DNA of 64,000 bases from Bacteroidia bacterium. GTDB taxonomy: Bacteria; Bacteroidota; Bacteroidia; B-17B0; Aurantibacillaceae. The notes under the pieces were generated by a model. It did not search any database and was not told where the DNA came from. It was given only the letters and a program-made list of their open reading frames with translations. Both the position numbers and the translations under genes were made by a program. Where the stretch lies: the NCBI GenBank assembly GCA_021740825.1, contig JAIOZA010000009.1:34952-98951 (forward strand), given 5' to 3'. Positions 1 through 9,159 of this stretch are shown piece by piece (positions within the stretch are counted from its first letter, which is position 1; each line of letters opens with the position of its first letter).

Positions 1-156
1 GGCAAAACTAGATTTAATTTGACTTACAATTGTCTCGTCAGTTAAATAGTGTTTGTGTGAAAACAATAAATGTAAATCGTATAATTTAGCATCAAATTTC
101 TTTAAATATTCCAGAATTTCGGTTCTTGAAGTGAAAACGGATTGCTGTACTTGCAT
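1..156 (-). CDS. Partial unknown protein, N-terminal 52 residues
   Basis: An open frame starts with ATG at 156 (minus strand) and runs without a stop for 52 codons to the window edge, so the rest of the gene lies outside. The visible part begins MQVQQSVFTSRTEILEYLKK and contains a helical, leucine-rich stretch with no signal peptide and no motif I recognise. Codon use is AT-rich like its neighbours. It is divergent from the gas-sensing operon that begins at 407, and the 250 bp between them must hold both promoters. No function can be assigned. An unrelated helix-rich cytosolic protein is the plainest reading. Confidence 0.55.
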   Translation of the reverse strand, partial: MQVQQSVFTSRTEILEYLKKFDAKLYDLHLLFSHKHYLTDETIVSQIKSSFA

Positions 157-267
157 AATTATTTTTTTGTCTTAATTTATACTAGTGTAATTTTTAATAA
201 TCTATAAAATATACACTGAAAAAATCAATGTACACATCTCAAATATACTAAAATTATGGTCTGAAAA

Positions 268-303
268 GTTCACTATTCAATATTAATTGTTAAAAGAGTG
301 AAC
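268..303. promoter_or_regulatory. Inverted repeat GTTCACT / AGTGAAC, possible operator
   Basis: GTTCACT at 268-274 is matched by its reverse complement AGTGAAC at 297-303, with a 22-bp spacer. The right arm lies between the -33-like TTG (287-289) and the -7-like element (308-315) of the likely promoter of the operon at 407. A regulator binding here could block RNA polymerase. Seven-bp arms can occur by chance in AT-rich DNA. Confidence 0.3.
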
Positions 304-315
304 TAGGTATATTTT
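287..315 (+). promoter_or_regulatory. Likely promoter of the REC-SpoIIE / H-NOX operon
   Basis: TTG at 287-289, an 18-bp spacer and TATATTTT at 308-315 fit the Bacteroidota consensus TTG-N17-23-TAnnTTTG with one mismatch. Transcription would start near 320, giving a leader of roughly 85 nt before the ATG at 407. Confidence 0.4.
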
Positions 316-406
316 TATTATATTTACCAATTAGATGAAGCGGTTTTTATCCAAATCATCATAAAGCCTATGAACTTAAAAGAGAATTTAAATTATCATC
401 AATAAA

Positions 407-1561
407 ATGAAAAAAAAGATTGTAATTGTAGAGGACGATTATATCATACAAGAATTACACAAGTTGTATGTATCTAATTTAGGACACGAAGTAGTTGCCT
501 GCTTTGAAAATGGTTGGGATGCCATAGAGTACTTTAAAACAAACTCAGCAGATTTAATATTAATGGATATTAGATTGGAAGACTCGTTAGATGGTATTCA
601 AACAATGAGTAAAATTCAGGAAATTAGATCTATACCCGTTGTTTATATTACAGGTAATACCGAAGATGCCAATTACAAAAGAGCTGTCAACACTAATATG
701 AAGGGCTTTTTATCGAAACCAGTTTTGCCTGATGAACTTGAAAACATTATTGATTCGTTGCACGACTTAACGGAGTCGATTATTTATGCAGAAAGAATAC
801 AACAAGCTATTTTTCCTCAACGAAAAGAAATACAAAATGTATTTAAAAACAGCATTTACATTAACAGACCAAAAAATATATTAAGTGGCGATTTTTGTTT
901 TTTGTCGCCTCGCCGAAAAAATGGTGATGTTGTTGGCGGAATAGGAGATTGCACTGGTCATGGTGTTCCTGCCGCACTTTTATCTGTATTAAGTCATGAG
1001 ATTTTAACCAGCAATACGCGAAAGTTTAAAGAACTGCGATCGATTATTAATAAGTTGAATCAAAGCATTATGAGGAATTTTTCGAGTACTCATAAAGAAA
1101 ATACCATTTTTGATAGTTTAGATATTATTTTATTTAGAGTTAAACCAAACGAATCTATTATTGAAATATCAGGTATTAAACGTCCGTTTATTCATTATGA
1201 CTCTGTTACCAAACAGCATCATTATCATAATTTAAAAGGGCAAAGTATTGGTATGCCGATAAATAGTACAGACGATATACCATTTCAGTCGATAAACTAT
1301 TCAAAGGACGATTACTTTTATTTCTTTTCTGATGGAATTACCGACCAATTTGGAGGACCACATGCTAAAAAACTAATGAAAAAAGGTTTATTAGATTGTC
1401 TAGACAGCATTAAAGAATTGCCACCATTGCAAAGACAAATTGAATTAGATATGTTTTTAAGAAAATGGCAGCGTAATACGGAGCAAACAGATGATATTAT
1501 TTTTATGGGGATCTCGCCTTCAAATATTAATCCGAAATATCATTTACAACCTACCACCTAA
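407..1561 (+). CDS. Response regulator with SpoIIE/PP2C-type phosphatase output
   Basis: A 384-residue cytosolic protein. Residues 1-120 form a receiver domain with acidic pocket E9/D10/D11, phospho-acceptor D54 (motif LILMDIR), T82 and K104 (SKP). A short helix (AERIQQAIFPQ) leads into a SpoIIE/RsbU-like PP2C domain at about 130-375 that keeps the metal-binding aspartate motifs SGDF, GDCTGHGV, SDGITDQFG and TDD. Proteins of this build dephosphorylate anti-sigma antagonists or other Ser/Thr phosphoproteins when the receiver is phosphorylated. No STAS or anti-sigma kinase gene is visible in the window. It is the first gene of the H-NOX operon, 63 bp ahead of the H-NOX gene, and is a plausible output of the downstream kinase. 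The family is clear; the partner is inferred. Confidence 0.9.
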   Translation: MKKKIVIVEDDYIIQELHKLYVSNLGHEVVACFENGWDAIEYFKTNSADLILMDIRLEDSLDGIQTMSKIQEIRSIPVVYITGNTEDANYKRAVNTNMKGFLSKPVLPDELENIIDSLHDLTESIIYAERIQQAIFPQRKEIQNVFKNSIYINRPKNILSGDFCFLSPRRKNGDVVGGIGDCTGHGVPAALLSVLSHEILTSNTRKFKELRSIINKLNQSIMRNFSSTHKENTIFDSLDIILFRVKPNESIIEISGIKRPFIHYDSVTKQHHYHNLKGQSIGMPINSTDDIPFQSINYSKDDYFYFFSDGITDQFGGPHAKKLMKKGLLDCLDSIKELPPLQRQIELDMFLRKWQRNTEQTDDIIFMGISPSNINPKYHLQPTT

Positions 1562-1624
1562 ATATTTGATAGTAAAGTAATCACACGCAACCATAAAATT
1601 AATAAACTTTAAATATAATTTAAT

Positions 1625-2176
1625 ATGTACGGACTAGTAAACAAAGCAATACAAGATTTAGTATGCGATAAATTTGGCGAAGATAAATGGGCTGAAATAA
1701 AAAAATTATCCAATTTTCAAGATGATTTTTTTATTGGACTTCAATCCTACCCCGATGCTTTAACTTACACTTTAGTGCATAACGCATCTAAAGTATTAGG
1801 GGCAGATGCCTCTGTAGTAATGGAAACATTTGGCGAGTACTGGATTTTATATACCGCTAAAGAAGGTTACGGCGAAATGTTAGAATTAGGGGGGGATAAT
1901 TTATCGGAGTTTTTAAATAACTTAGATATGTTACACAACAGAGTAAGTAACATTATGCCCGAATTAGTTGCTCCGCAGTTTAGCACAAGAAATGAAACCG
2001 AACAGTCAATTGAATTAGAGTACCGCTCAAAACGAGAAGGAATGGTGCCAATGGTTGTTGGCTTATTGCGAGGTCTTGGAAAAAGATTCAATAAAGAAAA
2101 TGTAGTGATTACTCATATTCAAGTAAAAAATGAGATAAATGATTGTCATGCTTTTAAAATTGAATGGAGCAATTAA
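1625..2176 (+). CDS. H-NOX haem-based nitric oxide sensor
   Basis: 183 residues, the usual length of a stand-alone bacterial H-NOX (HNOB) domain. It starts MYGLVNKAI as the family does. The proximal haem ligand is H104 (motif MLHNRV). The haem-propionate motif YxSxR is complete as Y133, S135, R137. These align two residues off the Thermoanaerobacter tengcongensis numbering (H102, Y131, S133, R135). The residue matching the distal Tyr140 that stabilises O2 in that protein is P142 here, so NO/CO binding without O2 is expected. The stop lies 3 bp before the histidine kinase start, so the two are surely co-transcribed. In known systems H-NOX binds NO and inhibits its partner kinase; that role is inferred here from context. 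Confidence 0.95.
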   Translation: MYGLVNKAIQDLVCDKFGEDKWAEIKKLSNFQDDFFIGLQSYPDALTYTLVHNASKVLGADASVVMETFGEYWILYTAKEGYGEMLELGGDNLSEFLNNLDMLHNRVSNIMPELVAPQFSTRNETEQSIELEYRSKREGMVPMVVGLLRGLGKRFNKENVVITHIQVKNEINDCHAFKIEWSN

Positions 2177-2179
2177 TTA

Positions 2180-5107
2180 ATGCAAAAGCCCGGTATACCA
2201 AATAACGAAAAAGAACGCTTAGAGGCAGTTAATAGCTATCAAATACTTGATACGTTAGATGATCAAGCATATAATGATATTACGTTGCTTGCTTCTGAAA
2301 TTTGCCAAACTCCTATTTCTGTTATTAGTATTATTGATGAAAACCGCCAGTGGTTTAAATCCAAAGTTGGTTTAGAAGCTAAAGAAACAAGCCGAGATGT
2401 TGCCTTTTGTGCTCATGCCATTAATAAGGCAGATGAAATTTTAATAGTGCGGGATGCAAGACTTGACGAACGTTTTCACGACAATCCATTAGTAACAGGT
2501 AATCCAAACATTGTGTTTTATGCAGGTGTGCCATTAGTTGATGAAGATGGTTTTGCTCTTGGAACCCTTTGTGCTATTGATACAAAACCTAACCAGCTAA
2601 ATGAACAGCAATTACGTGCTTTAAAAATACTTGCAAAAAATGTCATTGATTTACTTAATGTGCGAAAGAAAAACGTTGCCTTAATTGAATCTGAAAAACG
2701 ATTACTTGAATCTATCAATTTTAATTGTCCATATTTTTTATTACTTAATGCTGAAAATGAGATTTTAGAGCTAGGTGATAATTATAATAAATCTATAAAC
2801 GGAATAACAAAAAACAAGCCCTTTTCTGATTTTTTTATTTGGGAATCACACTTTAATGGAGGCGACTTGTTATCTGAAAAACAAACTTACAGTAAGCTAT
2901 TATTTTTTAATTCACTAGATGGGCAACAAAAATTTAAATGCTCTGTAAAAAAACATAACAACAATTCGTATTTTATTTTTGCTAATGCAGTCATAAACAG
3001 TAAATTTTTGATTGCAAACTATCATTTAAAAATTACTGATTTTCCCAAACAAGATTATATTGCAGAATTTTTATTCTTACAGCAGGCGGCTACCAGAGGT
3101 TTAGAAGACTCTAAACAGTTAACTAAGAATCTAACAGAAAAAAACAAGGAACTTGAAATTTCAAAAAATGCACTAATTAATTCGAATTCTATTTTAGAGC
3201 ATCAAGTTAATGAACGAACAAAAAAAATAAAAAATTTAGCGTTGTTTCCTGAGCAAAATCCAAATCCGGTGCTTGAGTTAGATTACGAGAAAAAAGAAAT
3301 AGTTTATCTAAACCCTGTTGCCAAGCGAAAAACGGAGACATATCACATCTCCACCTATGATGAAATCATCAAAAGCTTTAATTTATCTAACGAAGTAATT
3401 ACAAAAAAAGAAAACAAAAAATACGAGTTTCAATTTAAAGATGAAATTTATGAAGTTAGTGTGTATTTTTTAGAAAATACACCAACACTAAGGTTGTATT
3501 TACATAACATTACAGAAATTAGGTTAAAAGAAAAACTTGAAAAAACAAAACAAGAAATTTTTATTCAGCAGCAAAAAACATTACTGGATTTAAGAAATCT
3601 TTCTCAAGAATTAACATTTGATGAAAAGCTAGAAATTATCTATCGTAAAACAAGTACAATATTAAAATGTGATCGCTGCTCCATATGGTTATTTAACGAC
3701 GAAAAAAATGCAATTGACGCAAAATCAATTTATATAAAGCAAACTGACTCTGTTGTGGACGGCATGACGTTATATGCCAAAGATTTTCCAAACTATTTTT
3801 TAGCGCTAAATAAAGACCAAGTAATTGCTGCTGTGGATGCTGAGACGCATAAAGCAACTGCAGAATTTACTATACCTTACTTGCAGCCACTAAATATTGT
3901 TTCGATGTTAGATATTCCAATTATCAAGTCAAATAATTCCATTGGCGTTATCTGTAACGAGTACATTGAAACGAAACATGAATTTACAGAAGATGATATA
4001 GCATTTGCTCAATCCATTTCAGATGTTATTAGTTTAGCATACGAAACAGAGCAGCTTCAATTATCAAAATTAGAACTAAAAGAAAAAAACGAAAGTTTAC
4101 AAAATGCTTTTAATGAACTGGTCAATTTACAAACCGATTTAATTAATCAAGAAAAATTAGCAACATTAGGTTTATTAATTGCAGGTATTGCGCATGAAGT
4201 AAATACACCGTTAGGCGCTATTAAAGCTTCAAATGATAATATTAAACATACCATCATTAACAATTTAATTAGGTCTTTTCAAATTATTCATGCTGAAGAT
4301 ATTAAAAAATCAATTGATTTATTTTTGTTTTACAAAAAACCAACTAAAATACTAAGTACGCGAGAAGAACGCGAAATAGTTAAGTCAATTGAAACAGATT
4401 TAATTAAGGGAAACTATAAACTATCTAACACATTATTATTTGCACGCAAAATTTATGAATTAGGTTATAGTACTATTGAACCTGAGCTTGAGGAGTATAT
4501 CAATCATTCTAATAGCACGCTGCTATTTTCATTTACTTCCAATTTAATTAAAGTTCTGCGTTCAATTGATACCATTGATATTGCTGTTGATAAAGCGAGT
4601 AAGGTTGTAAAGGCACTCAATAATTTTTCGCATGGAAATATAAATAATGAAATTACGAATTTTCAACTTCACGAAAGCATTGATTCTGTAATTACCATTT
4701 TGTGGAATAAGATAAAATATGGTTCTACTGTAATTAATGATATCGATGAATCTATTTTGATAAATGGAAATCAAGAAGAATTGTCGCAAGTTTGGACAAA
4801 TATTATTAATAACGCTTTGCAAGCCAGTGGTAATAAATGTATCATTAAAATATCATACGCTCATATAAATAATCAACACGAAATAACTTTTGCAAATAAT
4901 GGTCCTGAAATACCAGAAGAGGCTATACCTAAAATATTTGATGCATTTTATTCTACAAAAAAACGAGGAGAAGGTACCGGACTAGGACTAAACATTGTAA
5001 AAAAAATAATTGAAAAGCATAATGGCATAATTTACTGCACAAGTAATGCCAACGAAACTAAATTTATTTTAAACCTACCAAATATTATAAGCAAAACACA
5101 TGAATAA
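2180..5107 (+). CDS. GAF-containing hybrid-free sensor histidine kinase, H-NOX partner
   Basis: 975 residues, no membrane segments. In order: a GAF domain at about 25-160 (ending in GTLCAIDT), a poorly conserved region and coiled coil to about 350, a PAS-like stretch at about 350-445, a second GAF at about 470-630, a coiled coil, then the kinase core. The phospho-acceptor is H672 in [15 protein letters not shown]. The two DHp helices are unusually far apart: the second ([16 protein letters not shown]) comes only about 115 residues later. The ATPase domain is intact with N box ([10 protein letters not shown]), G1 (NNGPEIP) and G2 ([11 protein letters not shown]). It follows the H-NOX gene by 3 bp and its last 8 bp overlap the next receiver gene, so H-NOX, kinase and regulators form one unit. 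Phosphotransfer targets are probably the two single-domain regulators and perhaps the REC-SpoIIE protein. Confidence 0.92.
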   Translation: MQKPGIPNNEKERLEAVNSYQILDTLDDQAYNDITLLASEICQTPISVISIIDENRQWFKSKVGLEAKETSRDVAFCAHAINKADEILIVRDARLDERFHDNPLVTGNPNIVFYAGVPLVDEDGFALGTLCAIDTKPNQLNEQQLRALKILAKNVIDLLNVRKKNVALIESEKRLLESINFNCPYFLLLNAENEILELGDNYNKSINGITKNKPFSDFFIWESHFNGGDLLSEKQTYSKLLFFNSLDGQQKFKCSVKKHNNNSYFIFANAVINSKFLIANYHLKITDFPKQDYIAEFLFLQQAATRGLEDSKQLTKNLTEKNKELEISKNALINSNSILEHQVNERTKKIKNLALFPEQNPNPVLELDYEKKEIVYLNPVAKRKTETYHISTYDEIIKSFNLSNEVITKKENKKYEFQFKDEIYEVSVYFLENTPTLRLYLHNITEIRLKEKLEKTKQEIFIQQQKTLLDLRNLSQELTFDEKLEIIYRKTSTILKCDRCSIWLFNDEKNAIDAKSIYIKQTDSVVDGMTLYAKDFPNYFLALNKDQVIAAVDAETHKATAEFTIPYLQPLNIVSMLDIPIIKSNNSIGVICNEYIETKHEFTEDDIAFAQSISDVISLAYETEQLQLSKLELKEKNESLQNAFNELVNLQTDLINQEKLATLGLLIAGIAHEVNTPLGAIKASNDNIKHTIINNLIRSFQIIHAEDIKKSIDLFLFYKKPTKILSTREEREIVKSIETDLIKGNYKLSNTLLFARKIYELGYSTIEPELEEYINHSNSTLLFSFTSNLIKVLRSIDTIDIAVDKASKVVKALNNFSHGNINNEITNFQLHESIDSVITILWNKIKYGSTVINDIDESILINGNQEELSQVWTNIINNALQASGNKCIIKISYAHINNQHEITFANNGPEIPEEAIPKIFDAFYSTKKRGEGTGLGLNIVKKIIEKHNGIIYCTSNANETKFILNLPNIISKTHE

Positions 5108-5498
5108 TATAGCCATACTAGCTGTTGATGATGAGCGAATCATTTTAGATTCAATTAGAATTCAATTAGAAAAAAACTTTAATGCGAAATACCTGCTTGA
5201 ATTTGCTGAAAGTGCAGACGAGGCTTTGGAAATAGTTGATTCTTTAACTAGCGGTGGCGTTAATATTCTTTTAGTAATATCAGACTATTTGATGCCCGGT
5301 ATGAAAGGAGATGAATTTGCGAACATATTAAAAAACAAATTCCCGAAAATTAATATTGTGATGCTTACCGGGCAAATAACGTCGGATGTATCAACTAAAT
5401 TAATTGATAAAAACATTATTTTGAAACTCATTTCAAAGCCTTGGCAAGAAAATGATTTAATAAATGTAGTCAACTCGCTGTCTATTTATGAAAACTAA
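5100..5498 (+). CDS. Single-domain response regulator (first)
   Basis: 132 residues, a receiver domain only. D10, D11 and E12 form the acidic pocket, D62 ([10 protein letters not shown]) is the phospho-acceptor, T90 and K113 (ISKPW) complete the switch site. There is no output domain, so it acts by protein contact like CheY, or as a phosphate sink or shuttle. Its start overlaps the end of the kinase gene by 8 bp and its end overlaps the next receiver gene by 11 bp, which points to tight translational coupling. It is likely phosphorylated by the kinase before it. Confidence 0.93.
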   Translation: MNNIAILAVDDERIILDSIRIQLEKNFNAKYLLEFAESADEALEIVDSLTSGGVNILLVISDYLMPGMKGDEFANILKNKFPKINIVMLTGQITSDVSTKLIDKNIILKLISKPWQENDLINVVNSLSIYEN

Positions 5499-5886
5499 TA
5501 AAGTAATCTTAATAATAGATGATGAATTTATTATTTTAGAATCGATAAAAATACAACTAGGTCGTTTTTTAAATGAAGAAAGCCATATTGTTGAATTTGC
5601 ATCCTCTGGTGAGGAGGCGTTTGATATTATTAATGAATATCATTCTAATAATGTGGCCATTGATTTAATAATAACAGATTATCATTTAGATGATGTGAAA
5701 GGAACTGATATTATTTATTTTATGCATGAAAGATTTCCGCTTTCAAAAAAATATATTTTAACAGGAGAGACTGGAAATAATATTACAATTGATGAATTAA
5801 AAAATATTGAGATTCACGGTTATATATCAAAACCTTGGGAATTTGAAGATTTTAAAAATTATGTTTTAACTTCTATTAAGGATTAG
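5488..5886 (+). CDS. Single-domain response regulator (second)
   Basis: 132 residues, receiver only. D11, D12 and E13 form the pocket, D64 (IITDYHLDDV) is the phospho-acceptor, with T92 and K115 (ISKPW). It has the same length and the same SKPW motif as the receiver gene it overlaps by 11 bp, so the pair probably arose by duplication, yet they differ strongly elsewhere (for example the loop after the acceptor Asp). It closes the H-NOX operon. Two receiver-only proteins beside one kinase suggest a branched or competing phosphorelay. Confidence 0.92.
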   Translation: MKTNKVILIIDDEFIILESIKIQLGRFLNEESHIVEFASSGEEAFDIINEYHSNNVAIDLIITDYHLDDVKGTDIIYFMHERFPLSKKYILTGETGNNITIDELKNIEIHGYISKPWEFEDFKNYVLTSIKD

Positions 5887-5980
5887 TATTTTAAATTACA
5901 TAAGTCCTTTTTTTTCAAATTATACTTTTATAAAATTTTAGTTTAAATTTATAATTAAGAACTTTTATCAAAAAAAACAT

Positions 5981-8900
5981 ATGCTTAATAAATACTGTAT
6001 AAGTATCTTTTTATTATTGCATTTGCTATTCAATCAAAATTTATACGGACAAAAAAATTACGAAGATTTTGCTCAAAAGTACAAAGGGATGGGCAGTCTT
6101 TCTGAAATGATAATGTCGCACAAATGCATTATTAGAAAAAATTTCAATTTATTTTACGAAACAACAATCAAAAAATCGGAAGAAGATCGCACCCTTATTT
6201 GGTATAAATTTGTTTTTCATCAACCCTGCTTTATTAGTTTTACAATTATACCAAATAACGAAAACGACCGTTATGATTTGGAAGTTTATAAAATAAAAAA
6301 TAATATTAAATTATGTAATACGACAGTTGACAGCATTTTTACAAAAGTGGATAGCTTGAGCAAAGATGTAGTATATACTGATAACTTTCAATCAACATCG
6401 TTTAGAGGAAGTTTATTTAATAGTAAACAAATTGAGGTTACATACAACGAAGCAATTTATATTTTAGTAAATAACTTAAGTGGTCCCGATTTAGGTCATG
6501 TTATTGATTTACAAACCTGCGATTATTCGTACGTATTAAAAGTTAATAAAGAAATTATAAAAACCGATGCGGAGGATGAACTAGAGTACTTAAGAAAAGA
6601 ATTTAGTGCTCCATTAGATCGATTAAAATCAATAGCAGATAAGCTCTGCGCTAATAGCAATGATAAAAAGATGGGTTATTCAAACTTTTTGGGTGATGCT
6701 ATGGCTACAAAAAATTTAAATTCAAATCAAGTTGATTCGGCAAGTAAGGTTCAAGCAAAAGCCATCAGAAAGTATGACTCGCTTGCAGGTAAACCAATGC
6801 CTCCAATTGTGCTTAAGAAAAAAGAGAATTTAGTAGACAAAAAAATAAATCCAAAACCTACGGATTCTAAAGTTGATAGTGCACTAAGTAAATTAAAACA
6901 AACCAAAGTAACAGATTCTGTTGAAACAAAAAAATACATAAAAGAAATAACGGAAACTACTAAAACTACCATTGATAGTTTAAAAAATAAATTTATTACA
7001 AAAACAGATTCAGTTACAGAAACAAATACAACGACTGAAACAGAGAAAAAAAACACAGTTATAAAAACGTCCTTTAGTTATGGAAAAAATTATCCTAGTA
7101 TTTTTTTAAAATCAGACTCTATTATTACCACAACGCAGACAACATCTCAAACCACAATTGACTCAAGCATAGTTAAATCAACATTACCTAAGTATAATTT
7201 TACAATAACGGATTCTATTTTTGAAGTGATATCGGAACTAAAGTTGAATGATGGCACTTCAAAAAATAAAGCAATAAAAAAAACAAGCCCGTCTAAAAAA
7301 GCAATAAATGTTTATTTTGCCGTTATTGATGAAACTACAAAAAAAGTAATACCGCATGCAGCGCTAAAATTTGGAAAAAAAACGAAGGCAATAAATGATG
7401 TATTAGTTTATCATGATAGTATTAGTTGCTATTCGGCCGAATTTTTAAATTCAAATAAATGGAATTTAAAATGCGACCAGTTTGGCTATTTGCCATTTGA
7501 GAGTTATTTTAATTTTGATAATTGTGTACTTGTTGATGACCAATTATATTATTTAATTTTAGTATCGCCTTTAAAAAAAGAAGATAAATTAGCTTTACCA
7601 AACGTGTATTTTCAGCCAAACTCCACTTCGTTAAAGCAAAAATCATATAAGGAATTAGATAAATTAGTGGAGTATTTAAATAGCAATTCTGCTAAAATTA
7701 GTATTAACGGGCATACACAAGGCAAGCACTTTGCTGAGAACGACAGTAAAGCGTTAGAGGAGCCATTTAAATTAAAAGGTTTATCTGCAAAACTCTCAAA
7801 AAAAAGAGCCGAAATAGTTTATAACTACCTTATTGAAAAAGGAATTGCTAAAGAACGTTTATTAATAAAAGGTTATGCAGGAAGAAAACCTCTTATAAAA
7901 CATCCAAAAAATAAAACTGAACGGGAAATAAATATGCGAGTTGAAATTAAAATAATTGATAGTAACGAAAAAGAGAGAAAAGAAACTGCAACAGTAGATA
8001 GCTTGGCAAACAAAACAACTGAAAATAAATTAACAGCTGAAATTGATAGTACCTTAATCAAAACTTATATCACAGAAACAACAGAAACTACCATAACTAC
8101 TATTGATAGCTTAAAAAATAAATTTCTAACAAAAACAGATTCATTTAGAGAAACAAGCACAACGACTGAAACAGAGAAAAAAAACACAGTTATAAAAACG
8201 TCGTTTAGTTATGGAAAAAATTATCCTAGTATTTTTTTAAAATCAGACTCTATTATTACCACAACTCAAACCTCAACGCAGACAACATCTCAAACCACAA
8301 TTGACTCAAGCATCGTTAAATCAACATTACCTAAGTATAATTTTATAATAACGGATTCTATCTTTGAAGTGATATCAGAACTTAAGTTGAATACTGAAAC
8401 TTCAAAAAGTAAAACGATAAAAAAAACAAGACCGCCAAAAAAAGCAATTACTGTATATTTTACTGTGATTGATGAAACTACAAAAAAAGTAATACCGCAA
8501 GCTGGACTAAAATTTGGAAAAAAGCCTAAAACAAAAAATGATTTATTAGTTTATCATGATAGTATTAGTTGCTATTCGGCTGAATTTTTAAATTCAAATA
8601 AATGGATTTTAAAATGCGATTTGTTTGGTTATTTGCCATTTGAAGAGTACTTTAATTTTGATAATTGCATACATGTTGATGATCAATTATATTATTTAAT
8701 CTTAGTATCGCCATTAAAAAAAGGAGATAAATTAGCTTTGCCAAATGTATTTTTTCATCCAAATTCCATTTCGTTAAGACAAAAGTCATACAAGGAATTA
8801 GATAAATTGGTAGAATACTTAAATAGTAATCCAGCTAAAATTAGTATTAATGGTCATACACAAGGTAACCACTTTATTGATAACACGGGCAAAACGGTAG

Positions 8901-9145
8901 AGGAACAATTTAAATTTAAAGGTTCATCTTCAAAACTCTCCAAAAAAAGGGCAGAAATAGTTTATAACTATCTTATTGGAAAAGGAATTGCAAAAGAACG
9001 GTTATTAATAAAAGGTTATGCCGGAAGAAAACCAATTGTAAAGCATCCTAAAAATAAAACGGAACGAGAATTAAATATGAGAGTGGAAATTAAAATAATT
9101 GACATCAACAAAAAATACACGACCACAAAATCGCCAGAAAAATAA
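5981..9145 (+). CDS. OmpA-family surface protein with internal duplication
   Basis: 1054 residues with a signal peptide (MLNKYCISIFLLLHLLFNQ, cleavage after LYGQ). The N-terminal third (to about 220) is unique. The rest is two copies of a module of about 381 residues: a Ser/Thr-rich low-complexity stretch (ETEKKNTVIKTS..), a domain with SCYSAEFLNSNKW, and an OmpA-like C-terminal domain with ALPNV.F.PNS, INGHTQG and RLLIKGYAGRKP. OmpA-like domains bind peptidoglycan, so the protein probably sits in the outer membrane or periplasm and grips the wall twice. Parts of the copies are almost identical in DNA. It lies between two signalling loci and is transcribed with the H-NOX operon direction, 94 bp after it; whether it is co-transcribed is unclear. 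Confidence 0.8.
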   Translation: MLNKYCISIFLLLHLLFNQNLYGQKNYEDFAQKYKGMGSLSEMIMSHKCIIRKNFNLFYETTIKKSEEDRTLIWYKFVFHQPCFISFTIIPNNENDRYDLEVYKIKNNIKLCNTTVDSIFTKVDSLSKDVVYTDNFQSTSFRGSLFNSKQIEVTYNEAIYILVNNLSGPDLGHVIDLQTCDYSYVLKVNKEIIKTDAEDELEYLRKEFSAPLDRLKSIADKLCANSNDKKMGYSNFLGDAMATKNLNSNQVDSASKVQAKAIRKYDSLAGKPMPPIVLKKKENLVDKKINPKPTDSKVDSALSKLKQTKVTDSVETKKYIKEITETTKTTIDSLKNKFITKTDSVTETNTTTETEKKNTVIKTSFSYGKNYPSIFLKSDSIITTTQTTSQTTIDSSIVKSTLPKYNFTITDSIFEVISELKLNDGTSKNKAIKKTSPSKKAINVYFAVIDETTKKVIPHAALKFGKKTKAINDVLVYHDSISCYSAEFLNSNKWNLKCDQFGYLPFESYFNFDNCVLVDDQLYYLILVSPLKKEDKLALPNVYFQPNSTSLKQKSYKELDKLVEYLNSNSAKISINGHTQGKHFAENDSKALEEPFKLKGLSAKLSKKRAEIVYNYLIEKGIAKERLLIKGYAGRKPLIKHPKNKTEREINMRVEIKIIDSNEKERKETATVDSLANKTTENKLTAEIDSTLIKTYITETTETTITTIDSLKNKFLTKTDSFRETSTTTETEKKNTVIKTSFSYGKNYPSIFLKSDSIITTTQTSTQTTSQTTIDSSIVKSTLPKYNFIITDSIFEVISELKLNTETSKSKTIKKTRPPKKAITVYFTVIDETTKKVIPQAGLKFGKKPKTKNDLLVYHDSISCYSAEFLNSNKWILKCDLFGYLPFEEYFNFDNCIHVDDQLYYLILVSPLKKGDKLALPNVFFHPNSISLRQKSYKELDKLVEYLNSNPAKISINGHTQGNHFIDNTGKTVEEQFKFKGSSSKLSKKRAEIVYNYLIGKGIAKERLLIKGYAGRKPIVKHPKNKTERELNMRVEIKIIDINKKYTTTKSPEK
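6943..7961 (+). repeat. Internal duplication of the OmpA-family gene, copy 1
   Basis: This stretch recurs 1131 bp downstream, the offset growing to 1143 bp (381 codons) after a 12-bp in-frame insertion in copy 2. The segment 7028-7136 is nearly identical to 8159-8267, while other parts have diverged, mostly at third positions. Confidence 0.85.
8074..9104 (+). repeat. Internal duplication of the OmpA-family gene, copy 2
   Basis: Second copy of the 381-codon module. Compared with copy 1 it carries a 12-bp in-frame repeat of a Thr/Gln-rich stretch near 8270-8290 (TQTSTQTTSQTT against TQTTSQTT). The OmpA-like domain keeps the same motifs. Confidence 0.85.
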
Positions 9146-9159
9146 ATACAAAAAGTGCT

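Noticed and set aside
6751..7056. Antisense open frame of 101 codons inside the OmpA-family gene
   Set aside because: It is a shadow of the Lys/Thr-rich coding strand; its Phe/Val/Ser-rich product has no family and no promoter.
6943..9104. Assembly artefact behind the duplicated OmpA module
   Set aside because: The two copies differ at many positions and by a 12-bp insertion, so they are real distinct copies.
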